From a virus: 64,000 bases of DNA. The notes beneath the pieces were generated by a model. That model was not told the origin of the DNA. It was given only the letters and a program-made list of their open reading frames with translations, and searched no databases. A program made the position numbers and the translations under genes. The stretch covers positions 84,356 to 148,355 of the IMG/VR virus record IMGVR_UViG_3300042373_001362, one strand, 5' to 3'. Of this stretch, positions 8,321 through 16,543 are shown piece by piece. Each line of letters opens with the position of its first letter. Position 1 is the stretch's first letter.

Positions 8321-8680
8321 ATGGCCGACAAGTTCGATGAAGCCCCACGGGATGGAAACTGCAAAGGCCATGACACAAATATGTGGTTTCCCGTTTTTGG
8401 ACCTTCGCCCACTAGGGAAGAACGAAAAACAAACGAGAGAAACACTGCGCAGGCTTTAATTATCTGTGGTTCTTGCGCAAAGACTGAACACTGTCTAGAG
8501 TATTCGCTACGCCACGAGCCCTATGGGATTTGGGGTGGAAAAACAGAGTTACAGCGTGCAAAACTGAGAGCAATTAGAAGCATAAGGCTCTCGCGCGACG
8601 CAAGAATATTTTTTCCAGGGATAGGGACAAGGAATGCCAACGGAGACTTCACCGGATGGCGTGAAATGGAAACAGAGTGA
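8321..8680 (+). CDS. whiB: WhiB-family [4Fe-4S] transcription factor
   Basis: 119 aa. Cys residues at NCKGH (about 14), CGSC (about 49 and 52) and CLEY (about 58) plus the GIWGG turn define WhiB. Family members bind a redox-sensitive iron-sulphur cluster and contact the primary sigma factor to alter promoter choice. The C-terminus has a basic helix for DNA contact. Strong Shine-Dalgarno GGAGGAATAA in front of ATG. First of two WhiB genes here; the stop overlaps the GTG start of the primase. Likely redirects host RNA polymerase during infection. Confidence 0.92.
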   Translation: MADKFDEAPRDGNCKGHDTNMWFPVFGPSPTREERKTNERNTAQALIICGSCAKTEHCLEYSLRHEPYGIWGGKTELQRAKLRAIRSIRLSRDARIFFPGIGTRNANGDFTGWREMETE

Positions 8681-10443
8681 GTCAACCTAAATATCCACAC
8701 ACCCAAGAATTTCTATCTCGTCTTGTCGGTGTAAGAGACACATCTGCAGGATGGGAAGCCAGATGTCCATGCAGAGACGACGACAGAAATCCGTCTTTGT
8801 CGGTGGCAGAGGACGAAAATGGTACGGTCCTTGTTCACTGTCACAGAGGTAATGGGTGTGGCGTAGACAAAATATGTTCTTCCGTTGGGCTTAAACCAGC
8901 AGACCTCTATCCTGTCAAGATAGAAAAGAAAGAACGCCCACAAGAAAAGGAAAAGCTCACTCTTGTAAAAGAGTATGACTACCTTGACAAAGATGGGAAC
9001 CTGCTGTTCCAGAAGCTACGGTACGTGAATCAGTGGGGAGTAAAAACCTTTAGACAAAGAAAACCATTGCCAAATGGCGATTGGGCTTACTCGTTGGGCG
9101 ACACTCCTAAAGTTTTATATAACTTGCCCTACATTGCGCAGGCAATAGAAGCGAACGTACCAATCTGGTTGGTCGAGGGTGAAAAAGATGCAGACACACT
9201 CATGGATATGGGTATTGTCGCAACTACAGCTCCGGGTGGTGCTGGTAAATGGCTTGACATAAATACAGAATCACTCGCTGGCGCAACTGTTGAGATTGTT
9301 GCCGACAATGATTCAGTGGGTAAAGCCCACGCAATAATGGTTTGTGACCAGCTTAAAAAGGCTGGATGCACTGCAACCATATTCATAAGCCCTTTTGCAA
9401 AAGACGTAACAGACCATATAGAGGCTGGATACTCTCTTGATGAGCTTGAATACTTTGACCCATCTGACTTCATTGAAGAAGTAAAAGAGACAGATGAAGT
9501 AATCGAAAAAGAAAAAGACAAGGGTCAAGAAACTCTTGACAGGCTCTCAAAGATTCTCGGCAATGATGAGTTAAATACTCTTCAGAAGATAGTCAAGGCA
9601 TCGACAATCATAAGTTCGTTTTCGCAGGATGAAGCACCAGACCCAGGTCGCCTTGTTGATTGGGAGACGTTCTTAGCAGAGACAGACGATGATACATACG
9701 AATGGATTATCCCTGGCCTTTTGGAAAAGAGCGAAAGAGTAATTGTTGTTGCAGCGGAAGGCGTTGGAAAGACAATGCTTGCTCGACAAATAGCAATTTG
9801 TTCAATGTGGGGAATTCACCCTTTCACATATCAACCAATGGACCAAGTCAGAACTCTGACAATCGACCTTGAGAACCCTGAAAGAATCATCAGGAGAACG
9901 TCCAGAGCAATCGGTAAGGCTGCGGAAAACAGGGCGAAGATGTATCGAAAGGTAAGCTCGCCTACGGGCAGTCTCGTTGTCAAGCCAGACGGACTAGACT
10001 TACTAAAAGCGTCCGACAGGCTAATCATCGAGGAACATATCGAGAAGAAAAAGCCTCAGCTTGTAGTCATGGGTCCTCTGTACAAGGCTTTCGTAGACCC
10101 AGGTGGAAGAACTTCTGAATCCGTTGCTGTCGAAGTAGCAAAATACCTTGACTACATCAGGACAACCTATGGTTGCGCTCTATGGCTTGAGCACCATGCA
10201 CCGCTTGGTCAGAGTATGTCAACAAGAGACCTGCGTCCATTTGGTTCCGCAGTTTGGTCTAGGTGGCCAGAATTCGGCGTATCCCTACAGCCAGACTTTA
10301 CCTCTACCGTTCCCTATGTGTACGATGTGAGACACTTTAGAGGCGCTCGCGATGAGCGCCATTGGCCTACGAAAATCAAGCGTGGCAAAGAATTCCCGTT
10401 TGAGGTGCTTGAATTTGCTAATGTTTCAGGAGAGCATCGATGA
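8677..10443 (+). CDS. Primase-helicase: zinc finger, TOPRIM and RepA-like ATPase
   Basis: 588 aa. Order: Cys zinc finger (C30, C32, C55, C61) for template recognition; TOPRIM domain with WLVEGEKDAD (E168) and VADND (about 209-213) for primer synthesis; acidic linker; then a RecA/RepA-type ATPase with Walker A AAEGVGKT (about 359-366) and Walker B TLTIDLEN. Residues LWLEHHAP fit a later helicase motif. Probably primes and unwinds phage DNA. GTG start overlaps the whiB stop (GTGA), so expression is coupled. Single-chain primase-helicases are common in phages, but the helicase half may act only as a loader. Confidence 0.9.
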   Translation: MSQPKYPHTQEFLSRLVGVRDTSAGWEARCPCRDDDRNPSLSVAEDENGTVLVHCHRGNGCGVDKICSSVGLKPADLYPVKIEKKERPQEKEKLTLVKEYDYLDKDGNLLFQKLRYVNQWGVKTFRQRKPLPNGDWAYSLGDTPKVLYNLPYIAQAIEANVPIWLVEGEKDADTLMDMGIVATTAPGGAGKWLDINTESLAGATVEIVADNDSVGKAHAIMVCDQLKKAGCTATIFISPFAKDVTDHIEAGYSLDELEYFDPSDFIEEVKETDEVIEKEKDKGQETLDRLSKILGNDELNTLQKIVKASTIISSFSQDEAPDPGRLVDWETFLAETDDDTYEWIIPGLLEKSERVIVVAAEGVGKTMLARQIAICSMWGIHPFTYQPMDQVRTLTIDLENPERIIRRTSRAIGKAAENRAKMYRKVSSPTGSLVVKPDGLDLLKASDRLIIEEHIEKKKPQLVVMGPLYKAFVDPGGRTSESVAVEVAKYLDYIRTTYGCALWLEHHAPLGQSMSTRDLRPFGSAVWSRWPEFGVSLQPDFTSTVPYVYDVRHFRGARDERHWPTKIKRGKEFPFEVLEFANVSGEHR

Positions 10444-10456
10444 ATAGGCGCGCTAA

Positions 10457-11104
10457 ATGGCAGATGACAAAGGAAACAAGCCGGTAACCAGGGAGTTCCT
10501 GTCGGAAAGAGACGCCCGCATTTTTAAGATGCGTCAAGCTGGAACGTCTATACAAGAAATAGCTAGAAGATTTGGCGTTAGTAGTGGTGTTGTCTCTAAC
10601 GCAATTAAGCGACAACTAGAAAAGCTCAACAAAGAAGCAATGCTTGCTTACCCTGAGGTTCTCAGGATGGAGCTTGAGCGTTTGGACAACCTCCAGCAGG
10701 CGATATGGCCTATGACTCAACATCGCAAGGTCAGAATGGATGACGGCTCAGAGGTGTCTGTCGAGCCAGACATGAAAGCAATACAACAGGTACTGTCAAT
10801 CATGGATAGACGCACAAAGCTATTGGGCATGGACCATGTCAATGTAAATGTGCAAATGGAAGCAAATATGTCCAATGCCGACCCGGTCAAGGTAACGCTT
10901 GCTGGAGCAATTACCAATCAAGAGACAGAGAAGTTTGACCCAGAGTCCGAAGCTAAGAAACTTCTTGAACTTATGGGAGCATCGGGAATATTACCCCCAG
11001 ACATGATTAAGCAGCTTCTGGGTAACAGAGAAATAATTGATGCAGAAATAGTCGAAGAAGAAGAAGAGGAAATGACTCTCAGTATTGAGGAGTCAAAAGA
11101 ATGA
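10457..11104 (+). CDS. HTH DNA-binding protein, terminase-small-subunit-like
   Basis: 215 aa. Residues about 20-50 form a clear helix-turn-helix (GTSIQEIARRFGVSSGVVSN), followed by long helices and an acidic C-terminus (VEEEEEE). The fold order resembles small terminase subunits, which recognise the packaging site, but no large terminase is in the window and a replication role next to the primase is also possible. Starts 13 nt after the primase stop; overlaps the next gene by 4 nt. Confidence 0.72.
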   Translation: MADDKGNKPVTREFLSERDARIFKMRQAGTSIQEIARRFGVSSGVVSNAIKRQLEKLNKEAMLAYPEVLRMELERLDNLQQAIWPMTQHRKVRMDDGSEVSVEPDMKAIQQVLSIMDRRTKLLGMDHVNVNVQMEANMSNADPVKVTLAGAITNQETEKFDPESEAKKLLELMGASGILPPDMIKQLLGNREIIDAEIVEEEEEEMTLSIEESKE

Positions 11105-11418
11105 TGGAAAAGAACAAAAAAGCCAGAGAAGCAATTGACAAAGTCATGGAAGAAAATAAAGACATATCTATTGCCAACCCTGCAACAGCAAATGGTGAAA
11201 CTGTTGACAAACAGGTTCTTATTCGTGCATCAGAGGCAGACAGAGACAGATGGAAACAGGCTGCAGAAAAAGCCGGAATAACACTTTCTGCATGGATACG
11301 AGATTCTTTAAATAAAAGCGCATCTGAAGCCCTGGATTGCCCACACCCTCTCAACTTTAGAAGGTTTTACCCATGGGCAGAAATTTGCTTAGCTTGTCAC
11401 ACTAGGTTAAAAGGTTAG
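11101..11418 (+). CDS. Ribbon-helix-helix protein with C-terminal Cys/His motif
   Basis: 105 aa. Residues about 38-72 match a ribbon-helix-helix repressor core (VLIRASEADRDRWKQAAEKA, GITLSAWIRDSL). The tail has CPHPLNF and CLACH, a possible zinc site. RHH proteins bind DNA as dimers, often to autoregulate. Start ATG 11101 overlaps the previous stop; ATG 11104 is an alternative. Confidence 0.72.
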   Translation: MMEKNKKAREAIDKVMEENKDISIANPATANGETVDKQVLIRASEADRDRWKQAAEKAGITLSAWIRDSLNKSASEALDCPHPLNFRRFYPWAEICLACHTRLKG

Positions 11419-11444
11419 TTTCCCTACCTAGCCCTGTATAAAAG

Positions 11445-11450
11445 TAGAAT
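11445..11450 (+). promoter_or_regulatory. -10 TAGAAT, leaderless start
   Basis: TAGAAT ends exactly 7 nt before ATG 11458; no ribosome binding site is present, fitting a leaderless mRNA. Confidence 0.6.
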
Positions 11451-11457
11451 ATCTTCT

Positions 11458-12549
11458 ATGGAAAATACACCAGAAGGCAATTCGGGGCGACGAAATAAAT
11501 GGCCTGACCAGAAGAACTCGGAACGAATAGCTGGTGCCGGGAGGGTAAAAAGGAAATTCCTCTCTGACAGGGTTGCCCCAAAAAACAAATCTGAGTTTTC
11601 TGAGCGGACCCCCATAAAGGCTCTCCCGGTTGAAGAAACCCTAGAGCTTCCCAAAATGCCTGCGCCTGACCCCAAAAGACTTTTTTCCGAGATGCCTACA
11701 GAGCAGATAGTGGAAATGGTTACCCCAGCATCTGCTGAGCAGTACTACGAAATGTGGAAAAGGTTTAACAATCTTGAAAACATGACCGACAAATCAGAAA
11801 AAAAATTTAAATCTGAGTTTGATAAGTGGATTGCCAAGCCAGAAAATGCTGTTGACTTTTCTGACAAAACCGTTGCCAGAGTAAAAGAAATCTTCAAAAA
11901 AGTTATAGACGAGTCACCAAAATTTGTTTCCGCTATTCAGAAGTTCGGTTTCCCAATAATTGTTGCAAAAACAGAAAATGCTGAAAAAGAAATAGTAAAG
12001 CAAATGTCTGGGGCCAAAGATGAAGAAGCACGAGAAAACAGCGAAGTAGCTATCGTCTCGGATGCATTCACTACAAGTATTGCAATACTTCCTTCCGCTA
12101 TTAAGTCGCTGTACCCAGACGGGGAAATGCTAGAAGAATCATCACTCATAAGTAGAGCGTCTATGCCAAAGATGGGTGAACCACTAATCGACTCCTCAGT
12201 GAACGGTCAAGTGCGTCATGAATGGTCTCATTATCTTATTTCATCTACTCTCAATAACTCAGAGAGGCTTTCTGCTACTTCAAGAATGAAGGACAGAAAT
12301 AATGCAAGACTTTTTGGTATTGCAGAAAAATACATGTCTGATTCGACAATGATGCCTCTTTTGGATAAAGAATTCTCTGAGACAAAAACTATGCCTAGAA
12401 CAATAACAAGATACGCACACTCAAATATGTTTGAGATGTTTGCTGAAGGGATAAATGCTTACTTGCACCCTGACACAAACTTCGAACGTTTTGTTATAAA
12501 TTCTGTTCTTAGAAAAGACATACAGTCAGCTCTCGGTGAGGACGAATAA
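11458..12549 (+). CDS. Probable HExxH zinc metallopeptidase-like protein
   Basis: 363 aa, family not recognised. HEWSH at about residues 254-258 fits the zincin motif, and MFEMFAEG about 70 residues later could give the third ligand (Glu330). The first 60 residues are basic and probably disordered; a helical domain follows. No signal peptide, so it acts inside the cell or virion. Possible roles are head maturation or degradation of a host protein. Preceded by its own leaderless-type promoter. Confidence 0.65.
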   Translation: MENTPEGNSGRRNKWPDQKNSERIAGAGRVKRKFLSDRVAPKNKSEFSERTPIKALPVEETLELPKMPAPDPKRLFSEMPTEQIVEMVTPASAEQYYEMWKRFNNLENMTDKSEKKFKSEFDKWIAKPENAVDFSDKTVARVKEIFKKVIDESPKFVSAIQKFGFPIIVAKTENAEKEIVKQMSGAKDEEARENSEVAIVSDAFTTSIAILPSAIKSLYPDGEMLEESSLISRASMPKMGEPLIDSSVNGQVRHEWSHYLISSTLNNSERLSATSRMKDRNNARLFGIAEKYMSDSTMMPLLDKEFSETKTMPRTITRYAHSNMFEMFAEGINAYLHPDTNFERFVINSVLRKDIQSALGEDE

Positions 12550-12551
12550 AA

Positions 12552-12725
12552 ATGAGCGGATACGAAGACGAAGACGACATGCTTCTAGAGCAGTATCAGA
12601 GGTATGTTCTTTCCAATCCTGGAATACCGGAAGACTTTGATACTTGGGTTCAAAGCCAGGGAGAGACACACAGGCGTAAGCCTAAAAAACAGCGCCCTAG
12701 AAAATTCACGGACTACGGTGATTAA
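12552..12725 (+). CDS. Small acidic/basic protein, unknown
   Basis: 57 aa, short. Acidic N-terminus (YEDEDDML), a helix with YQRYVLSNPGIPEDF, and a basic tail KPKKQRPRKF. Starts 2 nt after the preceding stop and ends 1 nt before the next start, which is what supports it as a real gene. Confidence 0.65.
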   Translation: MSGYEDEDDMLLEQYQRYVLSNPGIPEDFDTWVQSQGETHRRKPKKQRPRKFTDYGD

Positions 12726-12726
12726 T

Positions 12727-12921
12727 ATGGCTTTGCCTTTTGATACAAAAAATCCAGATTCTGCTCTTGCATCTATAAAGATATCTAACAGCATTTTCTT
12801 AAGTCAAAACAATGACTTAATGGATTTAGTTGTAGTTGCAGAACACAATGATACGGTAAAAAAGAATCACCAAAAAGTCATTGAAGATTCGGCACAGATA
12901 GATTTAGAAGAAGAAGAATAA
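12727..12921 (+). CDS. Small acidic protein, unknown
   Basis: 64 aa, ending DLEEEE. Probably helical, no recognised motif. ATG 12727 follows the previous TAA by one base. The stop directly abuts the stop of the convergent AT-hook-like gene. Confidence 0.6.
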   Translation: MALPFDTKNPDSALASIKISNSIFLSQNNDLMDLVVVAEHNDTVKKNHQKVIEDSAQIDLEEEE

Positions 12922-13125
12922 TTACTTCTTCATTACTGCTTTCATCTCTTTTTCGAGAATCTCTGCATACTCGTCGGAATGACGATGCTGCAAAACAAGC
13001 AAAGCCCTGCGACGTGCTTCTTGACGCTTATTGGTCATCTCTTTGCGTAGCTCGCGTTCCTCATCGCTGAGGCGAGGGCGACCACGAACAAGTCCTTTAT
13101 TTTTTAGTACATCGTACTCAGACAT
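12922..13125 (-). CDS. Small basic protein with AT-hook-like RGRPR
   Basis: 67 aa. VRGRPRLSDEERELR contains an AT-hook-type GRP core, followed by a strongly charged Arg-rich helix ending KAVMKK. Likely binds DNA or RNA. AAAAGGAGA precedes ATG. A sigma70-type promoter (TTGCAA, 17 nt, TAGGTT) lies upstream, with the -10 inside a palindrome that could be its operator. Confidence 0.72.
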   Translation of the reverse strand: MSEYDVLKNKGLVRGRPRLSDEERELRKEMTNKRQEARRRALLVLQHRHSDEYAEILEKEMKAVMKK

Positions 13126-13141
13126 AAAGTCTCCTTTTTTC

Positions 13142-13159
13142 TAGGTTGTTTTTAACCTA
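13142..13159. promoter_or_regulatory. Inverted repeat TAGGTT-N6-AACCTA
   Basis: Perfect 6-bp inverted repeat overlapping the -10 of the minus-strand gene at 13125; candidate operator. Confidence 0.45.
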
Positions 13160-13182
13160 TACACAAGCTGGTTACATTGCAA
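13154..13182 (-). promoter_or_regulatory. Promoter TTGCAA-N17-TAGGTT
   Basis: Minus-strand -35 TTGCAA (13177-13182) and -10 TAGGTT (13154-13159) with 17-nt spacing, about 28 nt before the start codon. Confidence 0.55.
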
Positions 13183-13250
13183 CACCGGACGTCAAATATT
13201 TTCCGTTTTATTGTGGTGGCATTAATTCCCAAGGATGGTAGTGTCTGGGC

Positions 13251-13451
13251 GTGGAAGAAATAGACCGCTATCTTGCAGAGCTTTCAGAGCTCTATTCTTA
13301 CGACAATTTCTTTAGGGTTTCAGTAGAAAGCGTCATAGACCGAATTCTTGAAATCAGAACATCGCTTCCCAAGCCTCGCGAAATCATTATTGACGGTGAC
13401 GAGCTATCTAAATACTTTAGAGGGGACAAAGGAGGGGCATCTGATGACTAG
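13251..13451 (+). CDS. Small helical protein, unknown
   Basis: 66 aa, mainly helical and acidic. GTG start at 13251; TAGTGT ends 6 nt upstream, compatible with a leaderless start, and no ribosome binding site is seen. Overlaps the next gene by 8 nt, so the two are coupled. Confidence 0.6.
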   Translation: MEEIDRYLAELSELYSYDNFFRVSVESVIDRILEIRTSLPKPREIIIDGDELSKYFRGDKGGASDD

Positions 13452-13908
13452 AAAAGAATATGACCTTCCACAAAGAACGTTCGACTTCAAGAAAGACCTT
13501 TCTTTTGGGCATCAGGGCGAGGACCTGGTTACTGGTTTTTTAGATTCTCTTTCAGCCGGAAGTTTTGAGGTCAAAACTGACAGGTACCGAAATGGAAGAA
13601 TGATTGTGGAAACCAACCAAAACCCCAAAGCCCTCCGTGACGAAAACGGCGAACAGGTATGGGTTCCTAGTGGAATAAACGTTACTACCGCAAAATGGTG
13701 GGTTTACGTTTTTGCGCTTGACGGCTCGTTCGTGATGGTTGACACCTCTCGACTGAGGCGCTATCTTCGTGCGAACAGAAATAAGTTCAATGAGTCAACA
13801 AAAAAATCTCTGGGCGGGGAAGACAACCCTGCTCGTGGGTTCTTGCTAATGGCCAACGATGTTCAAGATTTACTCATCAACCCTAAATACGATTCGGACA
13901 CAGAATAA
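13444..13908 (+). CDS. PD-(D/E)XK-like nuclease or resolvase-like protein
   Basis: 154 aa. FGHQGEDLVTGFLDSL supplies the GE helix, and about 20 residues later SFEVKTDRYRNGRMIVET fits the E-V-K signature of PD-(D/E)XK nucleases such as Hjc-type resolvases. Lies two genes before an endonuclease VII-like gene, consistent with work on branched DNA. Start ATG 13444 overlaps the previous stop and ends on the ATG of the next gene. Activity is inferred from the motif only. Confidence 0.68.
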   Translation: MTRKEYDLPQRTFDFKKDLSFGHQGEDLVTGFLDSLSAGSFEVKTDRYRNGRMIVETNQNPKALRDENGEQVWVPSGINVTTAKWWVYVFALDGSFVMVDTSRLRRYLRANRNKFNESTKKSLGGEDNPARGFLLMANDVQDLLINPKYDSDTE

Positions 13909-14264
13909 TGGAAATGCCAGACCTACCGCCTTCTGAAAAAAGAAGCGAAGAGCGTAAGCAGCTGAAATTTTGGATTGAACAGTGTCATCGTTTTGAACAG
14001 CGGATTCTTGAACTAAAAGAAGATATCGCAACCCTTGAATCACAAAAGCTGACTGCTGAGGCCTTGCTCCATCACTGGTTCCCGGAAGTAATGGCATCTA
14101 GGTCAGAGTCGTACTTTGCTGCTGGCTGGCTTGTAGACCTAGACAAGAAACTGCCAGAAATGGACCAAGACATCCACGATGCAGCAATGCTTCTCGGAGA
14201 AATTCCAACATACTGGAACAGAGACTCTGAACCAGAATCAGCAGAACGCCGAATATATCCGTAA
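13908..14264 (+). CDS. Coiled-coil protein, unknown
   Basis: 118 aa. Residues about 8-50 form a heptad-rich coiled coil (RFEQRILELKEDIATLESQK). The rest is mixed helical with an aromatic HHWFPE segment. Overlaps the upstream stop by one base and ends 6 nt before tRNA-Ile. Confidence 0.68.
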   Translation: MEMPDLPPSEKRSEERKQLKFWIEQCHRFEQRILELKEDIATLESQKLTAEALLHHWFPEVMASRSESYFAAGWLVDLDKKLPEMDQDIHDAAMLLGEIPTYWNRDSEPESAERRIYP

Positions 14265-14270
14265 TCACTA

Positions 14271-14343
14271 GGGCTAGTAGCTCAGTGGTTAGAGCGCCAT
14301 TCTTATAAAATGGTGGTCGCGGGTTCAATTCCCGTCTAGCCCA
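14271..14343 (+). tRNA. tRNA-Ile(TAT)
   Basis: Full cloverleaf: acceptor GGGCTAG/CTAGCCC, D stem GCTC/GAGC, anticodon stem CCATT/AATGG, loop CTTATAA (anticodon TAT), T stem GCGGG/CCCGT with TTCAATT loop. No encoded CCA. Reads AUA, a codon common in the left-arm genes. Confidence 0.93.
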
Positions 14344-14361
14344 CTAGACAAAATAAAATGT

Positions 14362-14913
14362 ATGAGAAAAGACGAATCGCAACTACGTTTATCAGAAATG
14401 CCACAGCCGGTGTATTTGCGCTGGGCCAGAGAACCTGAGCGCAATAGTTACGATACAAAAACTTTACTCGACTACGACGGCTATAGATATCTGCATACCT
14501 GGCAGGCAGGTTGTTGCGCCATGTGTGGCAATGATAAAGCAAGCATGGTTCTTGACCATTGCCACGAGAGTGGACTAGCACGAGGATTTCTTTGCAGCCC
14601 GTGCAACACAAAAGAGGGAACTAGTTTCAACGACGTTGAGTGGGAAATCTACAGAAAGTTTCCACCAACTGTTTTGCTTGACTTGAAGTTTTACTACAAC
14701 GACTTCGGCAGAGCTCCATACCCTGTGCAGGCCGAGATATCTAAAGAAAAAGTGGATACAAAGGTCAAGACCTGGGATAACGAATTTTGTTATCAGGTCG
14801 TAAAAGAATACTGCAACTACAAGTCGAGCCTTCATTGGATAAATTCATCCGATATGAGGGAATTAATTAGAAAATCGATAGCATACGTTAGAGAAGCAAC
14901 TAGAAACGGATAA
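14362..14913 (+). CDS. Endonuclease VII-like (HNH-type) nuclease
   Basis: 183 aa. Zinc and catalytic core: CAMCG (about 52-56), VLDHCHESGLARGFLCSPCN (about 63-82) match the recombination endonuclease VII family, which resolves branched DNA or cuts mismatched DNA. The C-terminal 90 residues are not recognised and may bind DNA. Follows tRNA-Ile by 18 nt. Alternative role: a homing-type nuclease, as free-standing members do occur in phages. Confidence 0.88.
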   Translation: MRKDESQLRLSEMPQPVYLRWAREPERNSYDTKTLLDYDGYRYLHTWQAGCCAMCGNDKASMVLDHCHESGLARGFLCSPCNTKEGTSFNDVEWEIYRKFPPTVLLDLKFYYNDFGRAPYPVQAEISKEKVDTKVKTWDNEFCYQVVKEYCNYKSSLHWINSSDMRELIRKSIAYVREATRNG

Positions 14914-14915
14914 AC

Positions 14916-15113
14916 ATGGAAAACACCGAAACAACAATCGATTTTATCGACAACTGTGTAAAGTGCGACAAGTCACTGATTTCAGATGACGGAAAACGTA
15001 TAGGTGGATTAATGAGAAGCGTCAAGCTTGGTAACGCAACAATTTACGGCACCAAATGCTGGGAATGCGTAATGGCTCCCGATTCAGAAATTTGGAAAGA
15101 AGAACAGGACTAA
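14916..15113 (+). CDS. Small double-CxxC zinc-ribbon protein
   Basis: 65 aa with NCVKCDKS near residue 14 and KCWECVM near residue 47, a classic two-knuckle zinc ribbon. Starts 2 nt after the nuclease stop and ends just before tRNA-Met. Function unknown. Confidence 0.75.
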   Translation: MENTETTIDFIDNCVKCDKSLISDDGKRIGGLMRSVKLGNATIYGTKCWECVMAPDSEIWKEEQD

Positions 15114-15123
15114 CATCCAATTC

Positions 15124-15200
15124 GGGCCCTTAGCTCAGTTGGTTAGAGCGCCGGACTCATAATCCGTTGGTCGTGGGTTCAAGTCCCACAGGGCCCACCA
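15124..15200 (+). tRNA. tRNA-Met(CAT), CCA encoded
   Basis: Acceptor GGGCCCT/AGGGCCC, D stem GCTC/GAGC, loop CTCATAA (anticodon CAT), T stem GTGGG/CCCAC, A73 and encoded CCA at 15198-15200. The outer anticodon-stem pair is C/T, a mismatch. Elongator Met, or an Ile2 species if the C is lysidinylated, cannot be told from sequence alone. Confidence 0.9.
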
Positions 15201-15217
15201 TTTACACAAAGGAAAAA

Positions 15218-15862
15218 ATGCCAGAATTAAACGCAAACACACCACCAGTGCATTGCTATGTGAGGGGTAACTTCCTAGCAAACCAAAAACATAGCCACGA
15301 CCTGAAGTTCCCTGTTGTTATCTTCGGAGTTGCATCCATTACAGACAGGGCACCAGTTTTCCACTTTCTGATGGAAGATGGCGGAGTTTGGTGGAGAGCT
15401 CCAATTAACGCTTTCTGTATGTATGAGGACAGCCCTGTTGTGGACATCCATGACCTAGTAATGTGGAACTGCTTCTCTCCGTACATCACTGTCACCACCT
15501 TTGAGCACATGCGTGGCAGGTCAATGACCTATGTGGACCGCCACAGAGAAGATGTAAACGGCAAGTACATGTTCACTCTCGACTGGCACCATCCGGACAA
15601 CAACATCATTGACTCAAATTATTCAATAAATTCAGCGAACCACAAATGCGGCCATGTAATTGAGCGAACAGACGGCAACTTTGCTATCCAGCCAAACAAT
15701 CGCGTACATCTCTGGGACCCTTCACACACAACTAAGAAGGGCGTTCACCTGATTGACCGTGAGGTAAGCGACCACATCTGGGGCGTGGAAGACGGCTCTA
15801 AATGGCTGACCTCTGATGATTATGCCTATAACTACGATGTCCAGAACATGGAAGAAAAGTAA
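15218..15862 (+). CDS. Conserved-looking phage protein, unknown
   Basis: 214 aa, rich in aromatic residues and His (HFLMEDGGVWWRAPINAF, TLDWHHPDNN, CGHVIERTDGN). The spaced His/Asp residues could bind a metal, but I do not recognise the family. ATG 15218 chosen: AAAGGAAAAA precedes it, while longer upstream readings run into the tRNA. Followed 6 nt later by a small gene. Confidence 0.75.
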   Translation: MPELNANTPPVHCYVRGNFLANQKHSHDLKFPVVIFGVASITDRAPVFHFLMEDGGVWWRAPINAFCMYEDSPVVDIHDLVMWNCFSPYITVTTFEHMRGRSMTYVDRHREDVNGKYMFTLDWHHPDNNIIDSNYSINSANHKCGHVIERTDGNFAIQPNNRVHLWDPSHTTKKGVHLIDREVSDHIWGVEDGSKWLTSDDYAYNYDVQNMEEK

Positions 15863-15868
15863 AAGACA

Positions 15869-16054
15869 ATGGATAAATTTATCTGCATTTCATACCCAAA
15901 ATCATTGTTTGATGATGACCATGTTGACTACTGCGACATTGTAGAAATCCAGGACGACCGAACCGGCATCATTTGGGTTCGTGGTGTCGAAAAGGAAAAG
16001 GCAATGACTATCGCCAAGGCTCTCAATGACGCAAGCAACAACCCAAAGGGGTGA
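15869..16054 (+). CDS. Small protein, unknown
   Basis: 61 aa, acidic beta-rich N-terminus and a C-terminal helix (EKEKAMTIAKALNDA). Follows the upstream gene by 6 nt and overlaps the HTH gene start by 29 nt. Confidence 0.68.
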   Translation: MDKFICISYPKSLFDDDHVDYCDIVEIQDDRTGIIWVRGVEKEKAMTIAKALNDASNNPKG

Positions 16055-16310
16055 AAATAGGCTCTCTATCGAGCCTGTCATGGCGATGTTCGCCGAAAAG
16101 GACCTCTGCGTCAACGACATAGGCGAGGTATGTGGGTTTTCTCGTAAGACCTACTATCGTCTAGTCCAAAATGGCGTCCCTTTAACCTGGGCCGAGAAGA
16201 TAGCCCACAGCTTGGGCCTCCACCCAACGGAGATTTGGGGCAGTGCATACACCATGCTCTGTGCGGCCGAGGACGAATTCTGTGCCCAGGAATCGCCTTC
16301 CGCCAATTAA
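16026..16310 (+). CDS. HTH DNA-binding protein (Cro/C1-like)
   Basis: 94 aa. Helix-turn-helix at about residues 28-75: LCVNDIGEVCGFSRKTYYRL, then GVPLTWAEKIAHSLGLHPTEIWG, a layout typical of small phage repressors with a conserved GVPL..A..A..LGLHP..IWG tail. The start is uncertain: 16026 keeps the SIEPVMAMF helix usually seen before this domain but overlaps the upstream gene; ATG 16080 is the alternative. Sits just before the LexA-like gene, so the pair may form a regulatory switch. Confidence 0.75.
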   Translation: MTQATTQRGENRLSIEPVMAMFAEKDLCVNDIGEVCGFSRKTYYRLVQNGVPLTWAEKIAHSLGLHPTEIWGSAYTMLCAAEDEFCAQESPSAN

Positions 16311-16460
16311 ACGCCCCACAGGGCTTCCCAGGCCCCAATCCGGGCCCCCACGCCCCCGCCCGACCGCAACTATCCGGCATCGTTAAGTTGTATTAAAGAA
16401 TCCAGCGCGCAGCGCTCCGCGAAATTTTTTAGAAAAACCAACAAGATGCAAAAAAGCCCG

Positions 16461-16472
16461 CTAAATTTATCC
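16461..16472. promoter_or_regulatory. Half-site resembling GATAAATCTATCC operator
   Basis: CTAAATTTATCC upstream of the LexA-like gene shares the TTATCC half of the operator-like repeat seen at 16809 and 25445. Confidence 0.35.
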
Positions 16473-16543
16473 GAGAAGAACCGAGAAAGTTGAATATTAT
16501 GACCAACCCTCAACCGTATGTAGCAAAAAACGACGGAGCTACC

